A stretch of DNA of 64,000 nt from Pseudomonas promysalinigenes. GTDB lineage: Bacteria > Pseudomonadota > Gammaproteobacteria > Pseudomonadales > Pseudomonadaceae. Location: assembly GCF_014269025.2 (NCBI RefSeq), contig NZ_CP077094.1:3968001-4032000 (forward strand). Direction: 5' to 3'. Position numbers and translations under genes: made by a program. Positions within the stretch are counted from its first letter, which is position 1, and each line of letters opens with the position of its first letter. Below the pieces are notes generated by a model, which saw only the letters and a list, made by a program, of their open reading frames with translations, did not search any database and was not told where the DNA came from. Shown here piece by piece: positions 1 to 12,277 of this stretch.

Positions 1-1033
<1,033 letters not shown>

Positions 1034-1142
1034 CCTTGTCAGGGCCTGTTCGCGGCTAAGCCGCTTGCCCAGGTTGGCGCGCATGCCTGACCATGCCCAG
1101 CCCTGGAGGGTGCGGGTTTACTCACGATAATGCCGGCACAGC

Positions 1143-1622
1143 TCAAACCTTGGCTCGGCGCGCCCTGAAGAAGTCACTCAGAATCTGCCCGCACTCTTCA
1201 GCCAGCACCCCACCCTCCACCATAACCCGGTGATTGAGAAACGCCTGCCCGAAAAACTGCCCCTGGCTTTGCACGATGCCTGCCTTGGGTTCCAGCGCGC
1301 CAAATACCACACGCATCACTCGAGAATGCACGATCAACCCGGCGCACATGCTGCACGGCTCCAGGGTTACATACAGGGTGCTGCCCGGCAGGCGGTAGTT
1401 GCTCGCAGACTTTGCAGCCGCACGGATCGCCACCATCTCGGCGTGGGCACTGGGGTCACTGTCGGCGATCGGCCGGTTGAAACCTTGGCCGATAACCTGG
1501 CCATGCTGCACCAGCACGGCTCCCACCGGCACTTCGCCCATGGCTGCGCCTTCGCCAGCCAACGCCAGGGCCAGCCGCATGAATTCCTGATCGCGGCTGC
1601 GATCGATGATCTGCGGGCGCAT
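1143..1622 (-). CDS. tadA: tRNA-specific adenosine deaminase
   Basis: Converts the wobble adenosine A34 of tRNA-Arg(ACG) to inosine. The protein is 159 aa, the usual length. It shows the zinc-dependent cytidine/adenosine deaminase signature: HAE near residue 60 (zinc ligand His and proton-shuttle Glu) and PCSMC near residues 89-93 (two Cys ligands). The start is taken as ATG 1622-1620, whose A is also the last base of the cumA stop codon (TGATG arrangement); a GTG one codon earlier at 1625 is an alternative. The overlap implies translational coupling to cumA. The orthology group COG0590 carries the name CumB because of this cumA-tadA linkage in P. putida. Confidence 0.95.
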   Translation of the reverse strand: MRPQIIDRSRDQEFMRLALALAGEGAAMGEVPVGAVLVQHGQVIGQGFNRPIADSDPSAHAEMVAIRAAAKSASNYRLPGSTLYVTLEPCSMCAGLIVHSRVMRVVFGALEPKAGIVQSQGQFFGQAFLNHRVMVEGGVLAEECGQILSDFFRARRAKV

Positions 1623-3004
1623 CACACCACCGCGATCGCGGCCATCAGGCCGGTTTCCATGTGGTCGATGACGTGACAGTGGAACATCCAGGTACCGGGG
1701 TTATCCGCCACCAGGGCCACCTGGGCACGCTCGTTCTTGCCCAGCAAATAGGTGTCGGTGAACCAGGGCTCTTTGATGTCGTGGCGGTTGGAGGCGATCA
1801 CTTTGAAGCTCATGCCATGCAGATGAATCGGATGCTGGTACTGGGTCATGTTCTTCAGCTCGAAGATATAGCTCTTGCCCTGCTTGAGGGTAGCGATGGG
1901 CCGGTCGGCACAGGTTTTGTCGGTGATGTCCCAGGCCTGGCCGTTGATTTGCCACATGCTCGAGGGTTTGTCTGGGTCAGGTGTGACCGTGACGTTGGCC
2001 GCCCACTCGAAATTGAAGTTCAGTTTCTCGGCATTCTCCAGGTCAGGCTCGGCAATCGGATTGGCCGGCAAAGCCTTGGGCCAGTCGCCGGGCGCTTCGC
2101 TACTGGCCACCGAACGCAGGGTGCCCAGGCGCACGAAGCCGTCGCGCAGGGAAATCTCCTCGCCCGGGTCAGGGATACGGATGGCCAGGCAGATCCGCAT
2201 GCCAGGACCCAGCCAATAGTCGTCGTGCAGTGGCCTTGGGGTCACCGGGTTGCCGTCGAGGGCGTAGATCTTGGCCTCGCAGTTACCCTTGAGGTTGATG
2301 CGGTAGGTCCAGGTGTTGTCCAGGTTCAGCAGGCGGACTCGCACTACCTGGCCTGCCGGCAGCTCGGTGACCGAATCGGCCTGGCCATTGATGGTGATCA
2401 ACCGCCCTGCGGTGCCGTTGCGCGCAGCCTCTCGGGGAATGCTGAAGGGCAGCCAGCCACCCTGCTCGTCGACATGCCAGTTTTTCAGGCTAAGCGTGCG
2501 TTCGTGCTCAAAGCCGGTCGGTTCACGCTCCTCGACGATCAGCGGGCCGACCAGCCCGCGTCCTAGCTCCTCGGAGCTGCTTACATGAGGGTGGTACCAA
2601 TAGCTGCCAGCATCCGGCACACGGAATTTGTAGTCGAAATATTCGCCAGGCTTGACCGGCAACTGTGAGACGTAAGGCACCCCGTCCATTTCCAGCGGCA
2701 GGCGGATGCCATGCCAGTGAATGGTGGTTTCCACCGGCAAGTGGTTGATGAAGCGAACCCGCAACCAGGTACCCTGACGCACCCGCAACTCGGTGCCAGG
2801 CGCCGACGGGCCGAAGGCCCAGGCCTGGGTCTTGAAACCAGGCACCAGTTCGACGTCCAACGGCGCTGCGATCAACTCGTAGTCATGACCGGCGTTGTCG
2901 TCCTCGACCTTGCCCAACCAGTAACGCGCCGCGCCACCGGCGCCCAGGCCTACAACAACCAGGCCGGTAAGTCCCTTGAGCATTTGTCGACGGGTGAAGG
3001 ACAT
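1622..3004 (-). CDS. cumA: Multicopper oxidase, Tat-exported (CumA type)
   Basis: A 460-aa laccase-like oxidase that couples one-electron substrate oxidation to O2 reduction in the periplasm. The N-terminus SFTRRQMLKG followed by a hydrophobic stretch is a twin-arginine signal. The copper motifs are all visible: HWHG at 96-99, HPH at 138-140, HPIHLHG near the C-terminal third, and HCHVIDH at 442-448 with the likely axial Met454. The open frame extends 49 codons further upstream, but ATG 3004 places the Tat signal at the N-terminus. cumA was first linked to Mn(II) oxidation in P. putida GB-1; later work there assigned this activity mainly to other oxidases, so the physiological substrate is open. 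It lies 89 bp downstream of the M48 gene and is coupled to tadA. Confidence 0.9.
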   Translation of the reverse strand: MSFTRRQMLKGLTGLVVVGLGAGGAARYWLGKVEDDNAGHDYELIAAPLDVELVPGFKTQAWAFGPSAPGTELRVRQGTWLRVRFINHLPVETTIHWHGIRLPLEMDGVPYVSQLPVKPGEYFDYKFRVPDAGSYWYHPHVSSSEELGRGLVGPLIVEEREPTGFEHERTLSLKNWHVDEQGGWLPFSIPREAARNGTAGRLITINGQADSVTELPAGQVVRVRLLNLDNTWTYRINLKGNCEAKIYALDGNPVTPRPLHDDYWLGPGMRICLAIRIPDPGEEISLRDGFVRLGTLRSVASSEAPGDWPKALPANPIAEPDLENAEKLNFNFEWAANVTVTPDPDKPSSMWQINGQAWDITDKTCADRPIATLKQGKSYIFELKNMTQYQHPIHLHGMSFKVIASNRHDIKEPWFTDTYLLGKNERAQVALVADNPGTWMFHCHVIDHMETGLMAAIAVV

Positions 3005-3093
3005 CGGTGCGGGTACCTCGTGTTCAGCGCAATCAAGCTGCCAGCACGGCTGGCGGTGAAGGGCGAATACGATACACCTGCGAATGGGAAATA

Positions 3094-4542
3094 TTAAGTG
3101 AAGTCTCCCCAGCCCTCGTTTGCAGGCGCCTGGCAAAGCAGATTGAACCACTGCCGGTCACTGCCTGAGGGTTGGCGCAGGGCGGCCTGCAGCAGCGGCG
3201 CGTCAAGCAGCACGTTAAGGTTGTCGAGCCGCGCGGCGACGGGCGGGTGGGTATCGAAGGGATGGGCCATGCTCAGCTCGAGTACAGCCTCGTCTAGGTG
3301 TAGCGCAACGTGCTGCAGGTGCCGATCCAAAGCCACCGCCAGCCCTGCACCACCCTGTTCAAGCAACAAGGCATCGACCACGCGGCCCAGGGCAATCGCC
3401 CGCAGCAGCGCCTGAACGAACAAGTGCGCGCCATGCACCTGAGCACCCGCGCGATCTGCCAGCAACTCTTGGGCGCGCCCCCAGTGGTGTACTGCGAGCT
3501 GGAACCGATGCAGAAATTGCCCAGCCATCCACTCCACAGGCTGTGCGACCCAGCGCATCGCCCGGCGGGTATCGACGATGGTCGAGAACTGTGCACACAT
3601 CATGCTCAAGCGCACATTGGTCTGGCTGGCCAGCTCTGTGTCGCGACTGCGCAAATGCCCAAGCTCATGACCAATGATCGCGGCAGCCTCTTGCTGGCTC
3701 AGCACGCTCAGATAAGGCACTGGCAGATACAGGATTCGCCCGTTGAGAACCGACTGGCCAGGTTGCAGTACGATCGGCATGCTGGTGACGAAAAAGCCCT
3801 GATCGATCCCGACCACGATATGGTCCGGCACTGGCGCCTGCAGCCGCCCAGCCAGCTCTTCGATCCACTGCCAGAGCGCTCCAGCCTGCTGGCGCTGAAG
3901 TTCCTGGCCGAGAAAGCTGGCGTTACCCTGCCCCATGCCCGGCCATTTTTGCCTCAAACGCCAAAAAATACTCAGGCAAACGATCAGCACTGCGGCCAGG
4001 GGCAGTACCACGATCAGTACGGCCAAGCCGCCCTGCGCGGCATTGCTTACGCCAGCGCTGACTTCGTAGAGCAATGAAACGGCCAGGGAGGCTGCGAGCA
4101 AGCCCATATAGGCGCTTAACCAGCGCCCCAGCACCCGCCAGTTGGCGGTCATGCGTTGGCGCAAGTACTGTGCCGAACGCAAGGCGCGCCATGCGTCGGC
4201 CCTGAGCCGGAGCCAGGCGCAGACACCCGCCATCAAAGCACCCAACGCCATCAAGCCGCTCAGGCTAGCCATCCACAGGCGTGTGCGGAGCCAATAACGG
4301 TCCTTGTCGAGCTCGCTCAGCTGCCGTTCCAGCACTTGGCGGGTGTCGATGCGCCCGGCAAGTTGTTTACGCGCGGCCCAAGGCAATGCCTGGAGCAAGG
4401 CATCGCTAGGTTCTGCCAGCCATTGTCGAGTGATGCGTGCCTGCTCTTGAGCCGTTTCAGCCCGCCAATGTTGCACGGAGCTCCAAAGCAAAAGCGCCAC
4501 TGGCAACAGCAGCATGGCCAGGCACCGACCCAGTCGCTTCAT
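3094..4542 (-). CDS. M48-family membrane metalloprotease
   Basis: A 482-aa protein with an N-terminal hydrophobic segment (residues 7-20), a TM segment near 92-110 and two more near 145-195, then a zinc peptidase domain. HELGH at 292-296 is the HExxH zinc site, and ELLADRAGA further on supplies the expected third ligand Glu, so it looks catalytically intact. M48 enzymes include HtpX and BepA/LoiP, which act in membrane or envelope protein quality control; which side of the membrane this domain faces cannot be told by eye. ATG 4542-4540 overlaps the TGA of the upstream 36-codon ORF (ATGA), suggesting translational coupling. It is last in a four-ORF cluster with no recognised pathway. Confidence 0.85.
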   Translation of the reverse strand: MKRLGRCLAMLLLPVALLLWSSVQHWRAETAQEQARITRQWLAEPSDALLQALPWAARKQLAGRIDTRQVLERQLSELDKDRYWLRTRLWMASLSGLMALGALMAGVCAWLRLRADAWRALRSAQYLRQRMTANWRVLGRWLSAYMGLLAASLAVSLLYEVSAGVSNAAQGGLAVLIVVLPLAAVLIVCLSIFWRLRQKWPGMGQGNASFLGQELQRQQAGALWQWIEELAGRLQAPVPDHIVVGIDQGFFVTSMPIVLQPGQSVLNGRILYLPVPYLSVLSQQEAAAIIGHELGHLRSRDTELASQTNVRLSMMCAQFSTIVDTRRAMRWVAQPVEWMAGQFLHRFQLAVHHWGRAQELLADRAGAQVHGAHLFVQALLRAIALGRVVDALLLEQGGAGLAVALDRHLQHVALHLDEAVLELSMAHPFDTHPPVAARLDNLNVLLDAPLLQAALRQPSGSDRQWFNLLCQAPANEGWGDFT

Positions 4543-4649
4543 TTAGCCACTGGACCCTGGGCCAGCACACACGCGAACCGCTGCGCCCGAAGGCGGTCGG
4601 CCTGTAGTGGCAACGGCGCTTGATGCGTTAGGTGCTCGGTGTCAGCCAT
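4539..4649 (-). CDS. Candidate 36-aa small protein overlapping both neighbours
   Basis: A 36-codon frame running from MADTEHLTHQ to AQGPVAK. Its ATG (4649-4647) lies inside the last codons of the upstream membrane-protein gene, whose TGA is at 4644-4642. Its own TGA (4541-4539) overlaps the ATG of the M48 gene. A GGAG-like stretch lies about 12-18 nt before the ATG. Without this ORF there would be a gap of about 100 bp between the two larger genes. The product is polar with no membrane segment, and I recognise no family. It may encode a real small protein, or its translation may only serve to deliver ribosomes to the M48 start. Too short for most automatic annotation. Confidence 0.45.
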   Translation of the reverse strand: MADTEHLTHQAPLPLQADRLRAQRFACVLAQGPVAK

Positions 4650-5301
4650 CGGCCTGGAGCAGCTCCAGTTGGCGCTGGGCGTGGGCCGCATCGCAATACG
4701 CCGCCAGCATCGCCAGCACCTCCTCGTAGCCCAGCTTGCGGCCATTGCAGGCAAGGCCTGCGGACATGATACGAATCTGCGGCCGCGGCTTTTTCAACGC
4801 CATCGCCTGGTTGCCGAAGAACTGCAGTTTGGCCACACGGTGCTTGGGCAGCGCAGCTTCGCTGCTCAGTTCGAGGGTCTGCACCATGACCAGGCCTTCA
4901 TCCTTGACCGCGATATCCTCGACCTCGGCCATATCGACCGGGGCGTCCAGGGTGTCGACGTACAATTCCCGCCGGGTCAGACGCATGAACACCTGGGTGC
5001 CTGCATTGCGGTGCTGCCAGGTCAGGGCAGCGGCCATGCAAACGATAAACAGCACAAATATAACTGCACCCATGCGCTGCGAGTTGAACGTGACAGCCAG
5101 CAGGATAAGCGCGCCTACCAGAAGAATCGGCCCCCAGATTTTATAGCGCCGGGAATTGGTGAACTCGCTTTGCTCAGGCACGCGTTCGATCACCTTTTTG
5201 AGTTCGGCAATCACTCGTTCCCGCTCGGCAGCACGGGTTTGATCGTAGGCTTCGCCGAGCGAGCCGGAAAGCTCGGACAGCGGGTCGTTAGGTTCAGCCA
5301 T
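4642..5301 (-). CDS. Hypothetical inner-membrane protein with two TM segments
   Basis: A 219-aa protein that I do not assign to a named family. About 55 polar, charged N-terminal residues precede a tight pair of hydrophobic helices (roughly 54-70 and 76-94). A C-terminal soluble domain of about 120 residues follows, rich in beta-type sequence (TRRELYVDTLDAPVDMAEVE...), suggesting a PH-like or similar cytoplasmic fold. ATG 5301 was chosen over the TTG two codons upstream because of the GAGGG stretch in front. It starts 19 bp after the exported-protein gene and overlaps the 36-codon ORF at its 3' end, so it is very probably co-transcribed with the M48 protease. Confidence 0.75.
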   Translation of the reverse strand: MAEPNDPLSELSGSLGEAYDQTRAAERERVIAELKKVIERVPEQSEFTNSRRYKIWGPILLVGALILLAVTFNSQRMGAVIFVLFIVCMAAALTWQHRNAGTQVFMRLTRRELYVDTLDAPVDMAEVEDIAVKDEGLVMVQTLELSSEAALPKHRVAKLQFFGNQAMALKKPRPQIRIMSAGLACNGRKLGYEEVLAMLAAYCDAAHAQRQLELLQADG

Positions 5302-5320
5302 GTTCAATCGCCCTCACACG

Positions 5321-5755
5321 TCACTGCTGCTTGGCCAGGTAATCGGTCAGAAATGCCTGCGCATTGCCTTGACGCGACAGCCCTTCGGAGTAGCCAACCT
5401 GGAACGGTTGCGGCTCGCCAGGCAAGTACAACTCACCGCCCCAGCCACCCTGAACGATCAACACCACGAACTTATTGCCATCCACGGTGGTGAAGTAGCG
5501 GGTGTCCTTGGCCGTCTTTTCTACCTGCATCTTCTGTATGCGCATGTTCCAGTCGTGATCGACGCCCTCGACCTGAACCAGTGCTTGATTGGCAGCACGC
5601 TCGCCGATACGTAGCGTCCACACTTTGACGCCCTCCGTGCCCATATAGGCAACCACCTGTTCGGCCACCTCTGGCCGCTGCTCTGCCTGGGCCTGGCCCA
5701 GGCAAAGCAGGAGCGAGGCAACCAGCAAGAAAGCCCATTTGCGATAAGCGAACAT
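5321..5755 (-). CDS. Hypothetical exported protein
   Basis: A 144-aa protein with a clear Sec signal peptide (MFAYRKWAFLLVASLLLCLG with AQA just before the predicted cleavage site) and a mature part of about 120 residues without further membrane segments or cysteines. No family is recognised. ATG 5755 is preferred over ATG 5764 because the AGG stretch sits about 10 nt before 5755 but abuts 5764. It is first in the cluster leading to the two-TM protein, the 36-codon ORF and the M48 protease, and is divergent from the AraC regulator, with about 170 bp between them to hold both promoters. Confidence 0.75.
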   Translation of the reverse strand: MFAYRKWAFLLVASLLLCLGQAQAEQRPEVAEQVVAYMGTEGVKVWTLRIGERAANQALVQVEGVDHDWNMRIQKMQVEKTAKDTRYFTTVDGNKFVVLIVQGGWGGELYLPGEPQPFQVGYSEGLSRQGNAQAFLTDYLAKQQ

Positions 5756-5929
5756 TTTTACCATCCTGATGCCAAACGATCGGCCATTGAAAACAGCTGC
5801 GCCGGGGCTGCCAACCCCAGTGGCTGGGCCGCACAACAAATGGGCCGTCAAGCACAATGGTTGTTGCCAAAAATGTGCGGGGGTTACCATTTCTGCACAC
5901 GCCGCCGCCACCCAAGGATGATTCGCGTC

Positions 5930-6874
5930 ATGCCATCGACCAGCCCCTACTTGGACACTGATTTTTCCTTCGACAGGCCGGGGGTACTCGCCAAAGCTGG
6001 CGTGCTGGACAGCCGCAAGGCCCGAATAATGGGTAGCGCGACCGGCCACTATCGTGCTCAGACAGTGCATGCCGGGTTGCAATACTTCGATTGCAACCTG
6101 CAGTTTCCGGAGCCCCTTAAAATCGACAAGGTGCTTCCCCAGAGCCTGTGCATCGTGCAACTGTTCGACGGGACCTGGCAGCACACCGTCGACGGCAAAT
6201 TGAACCGCTATACACCCGGCCAGTTGCACCTGCTAGGCCTCGGCGAAAGCCTGGAGGCGCAGGACCAGTTGCCTGCCGACAGCCATGCACGCATGGCTGG
6301 CGTTCGAATCGCCGGCCACTACCTGCAAGAGCTGGTGGAGGATGAAGCACAGCTGATGCCCTTGCTGGCGTTGACGGCAGATGGCATGCGCTTTGACCAG
6401 TTATCGCAGTGCCCGGCAGTGAGTCGCTTGCTGCAGCAACTGTATTTGTCGCCCTACACCGGCGGGCTCAGGCGCCTGCATTGCGAAAGCCTCAGCTTGG
6501 CCATCGTCCTGGAACTGGCTAGGCACCTTATCGGCCCTGCGCAATCCAGCCACACGCCGGATCGCGGGCTACGTGACCTGGCCATCGAAGCCCGCCGCCT
6601 GCTCGATGCCCAGCTCAGCGCCCCGCCCACCGCGGCCAGCCTCGCGCGTCAGCTGGGCGTGGGCGAAACCACCTTGCGCCGGGCTTTTCGCAAAGCCTTT
6701 GGCCGGCCTATTCTGCAGTACGTGCGCGAGCAACGCCTGGAGTTGGCCCGCAGGCTTTTGCTGGAGCGGCGCTGGCAGGTGTCGCAGGTTGCCTACCAGG
6801 TCGGCTATGCCAACCCCGCGAACTTCTGCCATGCCTACAAAGCTCATTTCGGCCACCCGCCAAGCAGCGAATAG
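5930..6874 (+). CDS. AraC-family transcriptional regulator (PchR-like)
   Basis: A 314-aa regulator. The N-terminal part (LPQSLCIVQLFDGTWQH, GQLHLLGLGE) resembles the ligand-binding half of PchR-type siderophore regulators. The C-terminal roughly 95 residues are a standard two-HTH AraC domain: AASLARQLGVGETTLRRAFRK, then VSQVAYQVGYANPANFCHAYKAHFG. ATG 5930 was chosen with AAGG at 5914-5917 as ribosome-binding site; ATG 5918 is in frame but lies directly against that site. The gene is divergent from the exported-protein cluster, its most likely target, though that is inference. No siderophore gene lies next to it. Confidence 0.85.
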   Translation: MPSTSPYLDTDFSFDRPGVLAKAGVLDSRKARIMGSATGHYRAQTVHAGLQYFDCNLQFPEPLKIDKVLPQSLCIVQLFDGTWQHTVDGKLNRYTPGQLHLLGLGESLEAQDQLPADSHARMAGVRIAGHYLQELVEDEAQLMPLLALTADGMRFDQLSQCPAVSRLLQQLYLSPYTGGLRRLHCESLSLAIVLELARHLIGPAQSSHTPDRGLRDLAIEARRLLDAQLSAPPTAASLARQLGVGETTLRRAFRKAFGRPILQYVREQRLELARRLLLERRWQVSQVAYQVGYANPANFCHAYKAHFGHPPSSE

Positions 6875-6971
6875 GTTATGCACCCACCGCTCGGGGCAGA
6901 AGGTGCCACGATGAACGTCACTTGGCACGCGCAACGCGCCAGCGGCATCACAACACGATAAGGACTCATGC

Positions 6972-8231
6972 ATGTCACGCTGGCGATGGATATTGGCTCA
7001 ACTCACGCGACGCCTGTGGGTCCGCGCGACCTTGATCGGTATGTTGGGCGTTGCTGCCGCACTCTTGGCAGCGTTGGCTGAGCGCTTCATTCCCTGGCAC
7101 CCGGCAACCGAGATGGGCGCTGATGCGGTGTATGACATCCTCACCATCATCGCCTCGAGCATGCTGGCGGTGACCACATTCTCGCTCAGTGTCATGACCT
7201 CAGCCTACGGCTCGGCTGCCAGCAACGTCACGCCTCGTGCGACCCGCCTGCTGATGGAGGACACCCTGACGCAGAACGTGCTGTCGACGTTCATTGGCTC
7301 GTTCCTGTTCAGCATGGTGGGAATCGTGGTCTTGAAAACCGGTGCCTACGGCGATCGTGGGCGTTTCGTGCTGTTTCTGGTAACGGTGGCGATGATCGCA
7401 CTGATCGTCGTTTCGCTGTCACGCTGGATCGACCATCTAACCCGGCTGGGCCAAGTCGGTGAAACCACGCGCAAAGTCGAGCAAACCACGCACCAGGCCA
7501 TCACCGCAAGGCGCGAGCGCCCCTGCCTGGGGGGCTTGCCCTTGATAGGCGATTCGCTGCCAGTGGACGCACTGCCGATCCTGGCCAACACGGTTGGCTA
7601 TGTGCAGTTCATCGACATGCAAGCATTGTCGCTGTGCGCTGAGGAGTATGAGGGTTTCGTGCACGTGGTGGCGATCCCAGGCAGCTTCGTGCATAGCAGC
7701 ACCCCACTGGCCTGGTTCAGCGCCACGCCTGGCCGGGCAAACGACCAAGCGCTGATTGAAGCCGTCAGAGATGGCTTCACGGTTGGCGATGAACGCAGCT
7801 ACGATCAGGACCCTCGTTTCGGCCTGATGGTCATGAGCGAAATCGGCTGCCGGGCTCTGTCGCAGGCCTTCAACGATCACGGTACTGCCATCGACGTCAT
7901 CGGCCGCCTGACACGGCTGTTGAGCCTGTTCGCCGAACCTGCCGCGAAGGAACACATCGACTACCCCAGGGTTCAGGTAGCTGCTTTGGCGATGAGCGAC
8001 GTATTCGAAGATGCCTTCATGCTGATCGCCCGAGATGGTGCAGCCCATATCGAAATCCAATTACGCCTGCAAAAATGCCTCCAGGCACTGGCCCAGTTGG
8101 GCGATGCAGACTTTCGCAGCGCCGCGCTGCAACAGGCCGCCTTGGCCTTCGAGCGCGCCGAACAGGCGCTGGCACTGGAATCGGACAAGCACCGCCTGCG
8201 CTGCGCCATCGAGGTGGCAAGAACGCGTTGA
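6972..8231 (+). CDS. DUF2254 family membrane protein
   Basis: A 419-aa protein matching the DUF2254 pattern: two hydrophobic helices near residues 18-38 and 52-75, the characteristic SMLAVTTFSLSVMTSAYGSAASNVTPRATRLLMED stretch (broken by helix boundaries), two more helices near 98-150, and then about 260 soluble residues. The function of the family is unknown. AAGGA (about 6959-6963) lies 8 nt before the ATG. The spacer from the AraC gene (97 bp) holds a weak GTGCCA/TGGCAC inverted repeat (6903-6928), so co-transcription is uncertain. Confidence 0.85.
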   Translation: MSRWRWILAQLTRRLWVRATLIGMLGVAAALLAALAERFIPWHPATEMGADAVYDILTIIASSMLAVTTFSLSVMTSAYGSAASNVTPRATRLLMEDTLTQNVLSTFIGSFLFSMVGIVVLKTGAYGDRGRFVLFLVTVAMIALIVVSLSRWIDHLTRLGQVGETTRKVEQTTHQAITARRERPCLGGLPLIGDSLPVDALPILANTVGYVQFIDMQALSLCAEEYEGFVHVVAIPGSFVHSSTPLAWFSATPGRANDQALIEAVRDGFTVGDERSYDQDPRFGLMVMSEIGCRALSQAFNDHGTAIDVIGRLTRLLSLFAEPAAKEHIDYPRVQVAALAMSDVFEDAFMLIARDGAAHIEIQLRLQKCLQALAQLGDADFRSAALQQAALAFERAEQALALESDKHRLRCAIEVARTR

Positions 8232-8362
8232 GGCAGGAGGCACAACCTGGCAAGGCTCACGCAGGCGCAATGCCGGTCAGGCAAGCCAGGTCGTTTACTT
8301 ATCTACTGCGGCCGTGTTACGGCCCTTCGCAGATTCGCGGTGGAAGCGGGTTGACCTGAATA

Positions 8363-8379
8363 GGGCTGCGAAGCAGCCC
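8363..8379. repeat. GGGCTGC-GAA-GCAGCCC palindrome
   Basis: A perfect 7-bp stem with a 3-nt loop in the convergent gap between the DUF2254 gene and guaA. The same arms recur at 57915-57931 with loop CAA. It may terminate transcription from one or both sides, but there is no U-tract. The rest of 8232-8459 holds REP-like fragments and no gene that I can support. Confidence 0.5.
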
Positions 8380-8459
8380 CAATTGGCTTAGCTGACTGGC
8401 ATGGCGCACAGATGGTTCATCTGCGGCAGGTTAGCGGCTGCCGCGCTGCGCCAACGGGA

Positions 8460-10037
8460 TCACTCCCACTCGATAGTCGCTGGCGGCTTGCTCGACACGT
8501 CGTAAGTCACACGGGAGATGCCGTCGATTTCGTTGATGATACGACCGCTGACGGTTTCCAGCAGTTCGTACGGCAGGTGCGCCCAGCGCGCGGTCATGAA
8601 GTCCACGGTCTCAACGGCACGCAGGGCCACGACCCAGGCGTAACGACGGCCGTCACCCACGACACCAACCGACTTGACCGGCTGGAATACCACGAACGCC
8701 TGGCTGGTCTTGTGGTACCAGTCGGCCTTGCGCAGCTCTTCGATGAAGATGTGGTCGGCGCGGCGCAGGATGTCGGCGTATTCCTTCTTCACTTCACCGA
8801 GGATACGCACGCCCAGACCCGGGCCTGGGAACGGGTGGCGGTAGACCATGTCGTACGGCAAGCCCAGCTCCAGGCCGATCTTGCGTACTTCGTCCTTGAA
8901 CAGCTCGCGCAGCGGCTCGACCAGCTTGAGGTTCATTTCCTCCGGCAGGCCACCGACGTTGTGGTGCGATTTGATCACGTGGGCTTTGCCGCTCTTGGCG
9001 CCGGCCGACTCGATCACGTCAGGGTAGATGGTGCCCTGGGCAAGGAACTGGATGTTCTCGAGCTTGCTGGCTTCGGCGTCGAATACGTCGACGAAGGTAC
9101 GGCCGATGATCTTGCGCTTCTTCTCCGGGTCGGCTTCGCCTTCGAGGTTGTCGAGGAATTGCTTTTCAGCGTCGGCGCGGATCACCTTGACGCCCATGTT
9201 CTCCTTGAACATGGCCATTACCTGGTCGCCTTCGTGCAGGCGCAGCAGGCCGTTGTCGACGAATACACAGGTCAGCTGGTCGCCGATGGCGCGGTGCAGC
9301 AGCGCGGCAACAACCGAGCTGTCGACGCCGCCGGACAGACCCAGCAGCACGTTGGCCGAACCGACCTGCTCACGCACCTGGGCGATGGCGTCTTCTACGA
9401 TGTTGGACGGGGTCCACAGGGCTTCACAGCCGCAAAGGTCTTGCACGAAACGGGACAGGATACGACCGCCCTGCTTGGTGTGGGTCACCTCCGGATGGAA
9501 CTGCACGCCATAGTAGCCGCGGGCATCGTCGAACATACCGGCGATTGGGCAGCTCGGGGTGCTGGCCAGCACGTTGAAGCCGGTTGGCATCTGGGTGACC
9601 TTGTCGCCGTGGCTCATCCACACGTCCAGGCCCAGAACGCCATCGTCGTCCACATGGTCTTCGATGCCATCGAGCAGGCGGCTCTTGCCAACCACGTCGA
9701 CGCGGGCATAACCGAACTCGCGCAGCTCCGAACCCTCGACTTTGCCGCCCATCTGCTCGGCCATGGTCTGCATGCCGTAGCAAATGCCCAGCACTGGTAC
9801 GTTCAGGTCGAACACGGCCTGCGGGGCACGGGGGCTGTTGGCTTCGTGAACCGACTCGGGGCCGCCGGCGAGGATGATGCCACGCGGGTTGAATTCGCGG
9901 ATCGCTTCATCGTCCATGTCGAACGGGTGCAGCTCGCAGTACACGCCGATTTCGCGCACGCGGCGGGCGATCAGCTGGGTGTACTGGGAACCGAAATCGA
10001 GAATCAGGATACGGTGAGCGTGAATGTCGAGGGCCAT
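8460..10037 (-). CDS. guaA: GMP synthase (glutamine-hydrolysing)
   Basis: Converts XMP to GMP using ATP and glutamine, the last step of guanine nucleotide synthesis. The protein is 525 aa, as usual. The N-terminal class I glutamine amidotransferase domain begins [20 protein letters not shown], with the nucleophile in GICYGMQ and His/Glu in QFHPEVTHT. Next comes the ATP-pyrophosphatase domain with LSGGVDSSV, and the C-terminal dimerisation domain ends in the conserved KPPATIEWE. It lies 79 bp downstream of guaB, forming the usual guaBA pair, with a strong hairpin between the two. Confidence 0.98.
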   Translation of the reverse strand: MALDIHAHRILILDFGSQYTQLIARRVREIGVYCELHPFDMDDEAIREFNPRGIILAGGPESVHEANSPRAPQAVFDLNVPVLGICYGMQTMAEQMGGKVEGSELREFGYARVDVVGKSRLLDGIEDHVDDDGVLGLDVWMSHGDKVTQMPTGFNVLASTPSCPIAGMFDDARGYYGVQFHPEVTHTKQGGRILSRFVQDLCGCEALWTPSNIVEDAIAQVREQVGSANVLLGLSGGVDSSVVAALLHRAIGDQLTCVFVDNGLLRLHEGDQVMAMFKENMGVKVIRADAEKQFLDNLEGEADPEKKRKIIGRTFVDVFDAEASKLENIQFLAQGTIYPDVIESAGAKSGKAHVIKSHHNVGGLPEEMNLKLVEPLRELFKDEVRKIGLELGLPYDMVYRHPFPGPGLGVRILGEVKKEYADILRRADHIFIEELRKADWYHKTSQAFVVFQPVKSVGVVGDGRRYAWVVALRAVETVDFMTARWAHLPYELLETVSGRIINEIDGISRVTYDVSSKPPATIEWE

Positions 10038-10070
10038 GACTCAATCTCGTCAGTGGAAATCGGAAACGAC

Positions 10071-10094
10071 GCGGGGCTGTCGTGACAGCCCCGC
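10071..10094 (-). terminator. Hairpin between guaB and guaA
   Basis: GCGGGGCTGT (10071-10080), loop CGTG, ACAGCCCCGC (10085-10094): a perfect 10-bp GC-rich stem starting 23 bp after the guaB stop. On the transcribed strand it is followed by GTCGTTTCC and not a run of U, so it could be a partial terminator or attenuator, or an mRNA processing/stability element lowering guaA relative to guaB. Confidence 0.5.
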
Positions 10095-10116
10095 TTTCAT
10101 GTTGTAGCTGGAAGCC

Positions 10117-12230
<2,114 letters not shown>

Positions 12231-12277
12231 GAACGGGAAAAGCCTGAAAGACTGCGGTAATGGCGCAATTCTACCGC

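Noticed and set aside
1052..1064. GCGGC-TAA-GCCGC between mltF and tadA as a terminator
   Set aside because: Only a 5-bp stem and no U-tract; too weak to list as a feature.
8412..10085. Long plus-strand open frame opposite guaA (557 codons)
   Set aside because: Shadow of guaA: composition of a GC-rich antisense frame, no ribosome-binding site, no recognisable domain.
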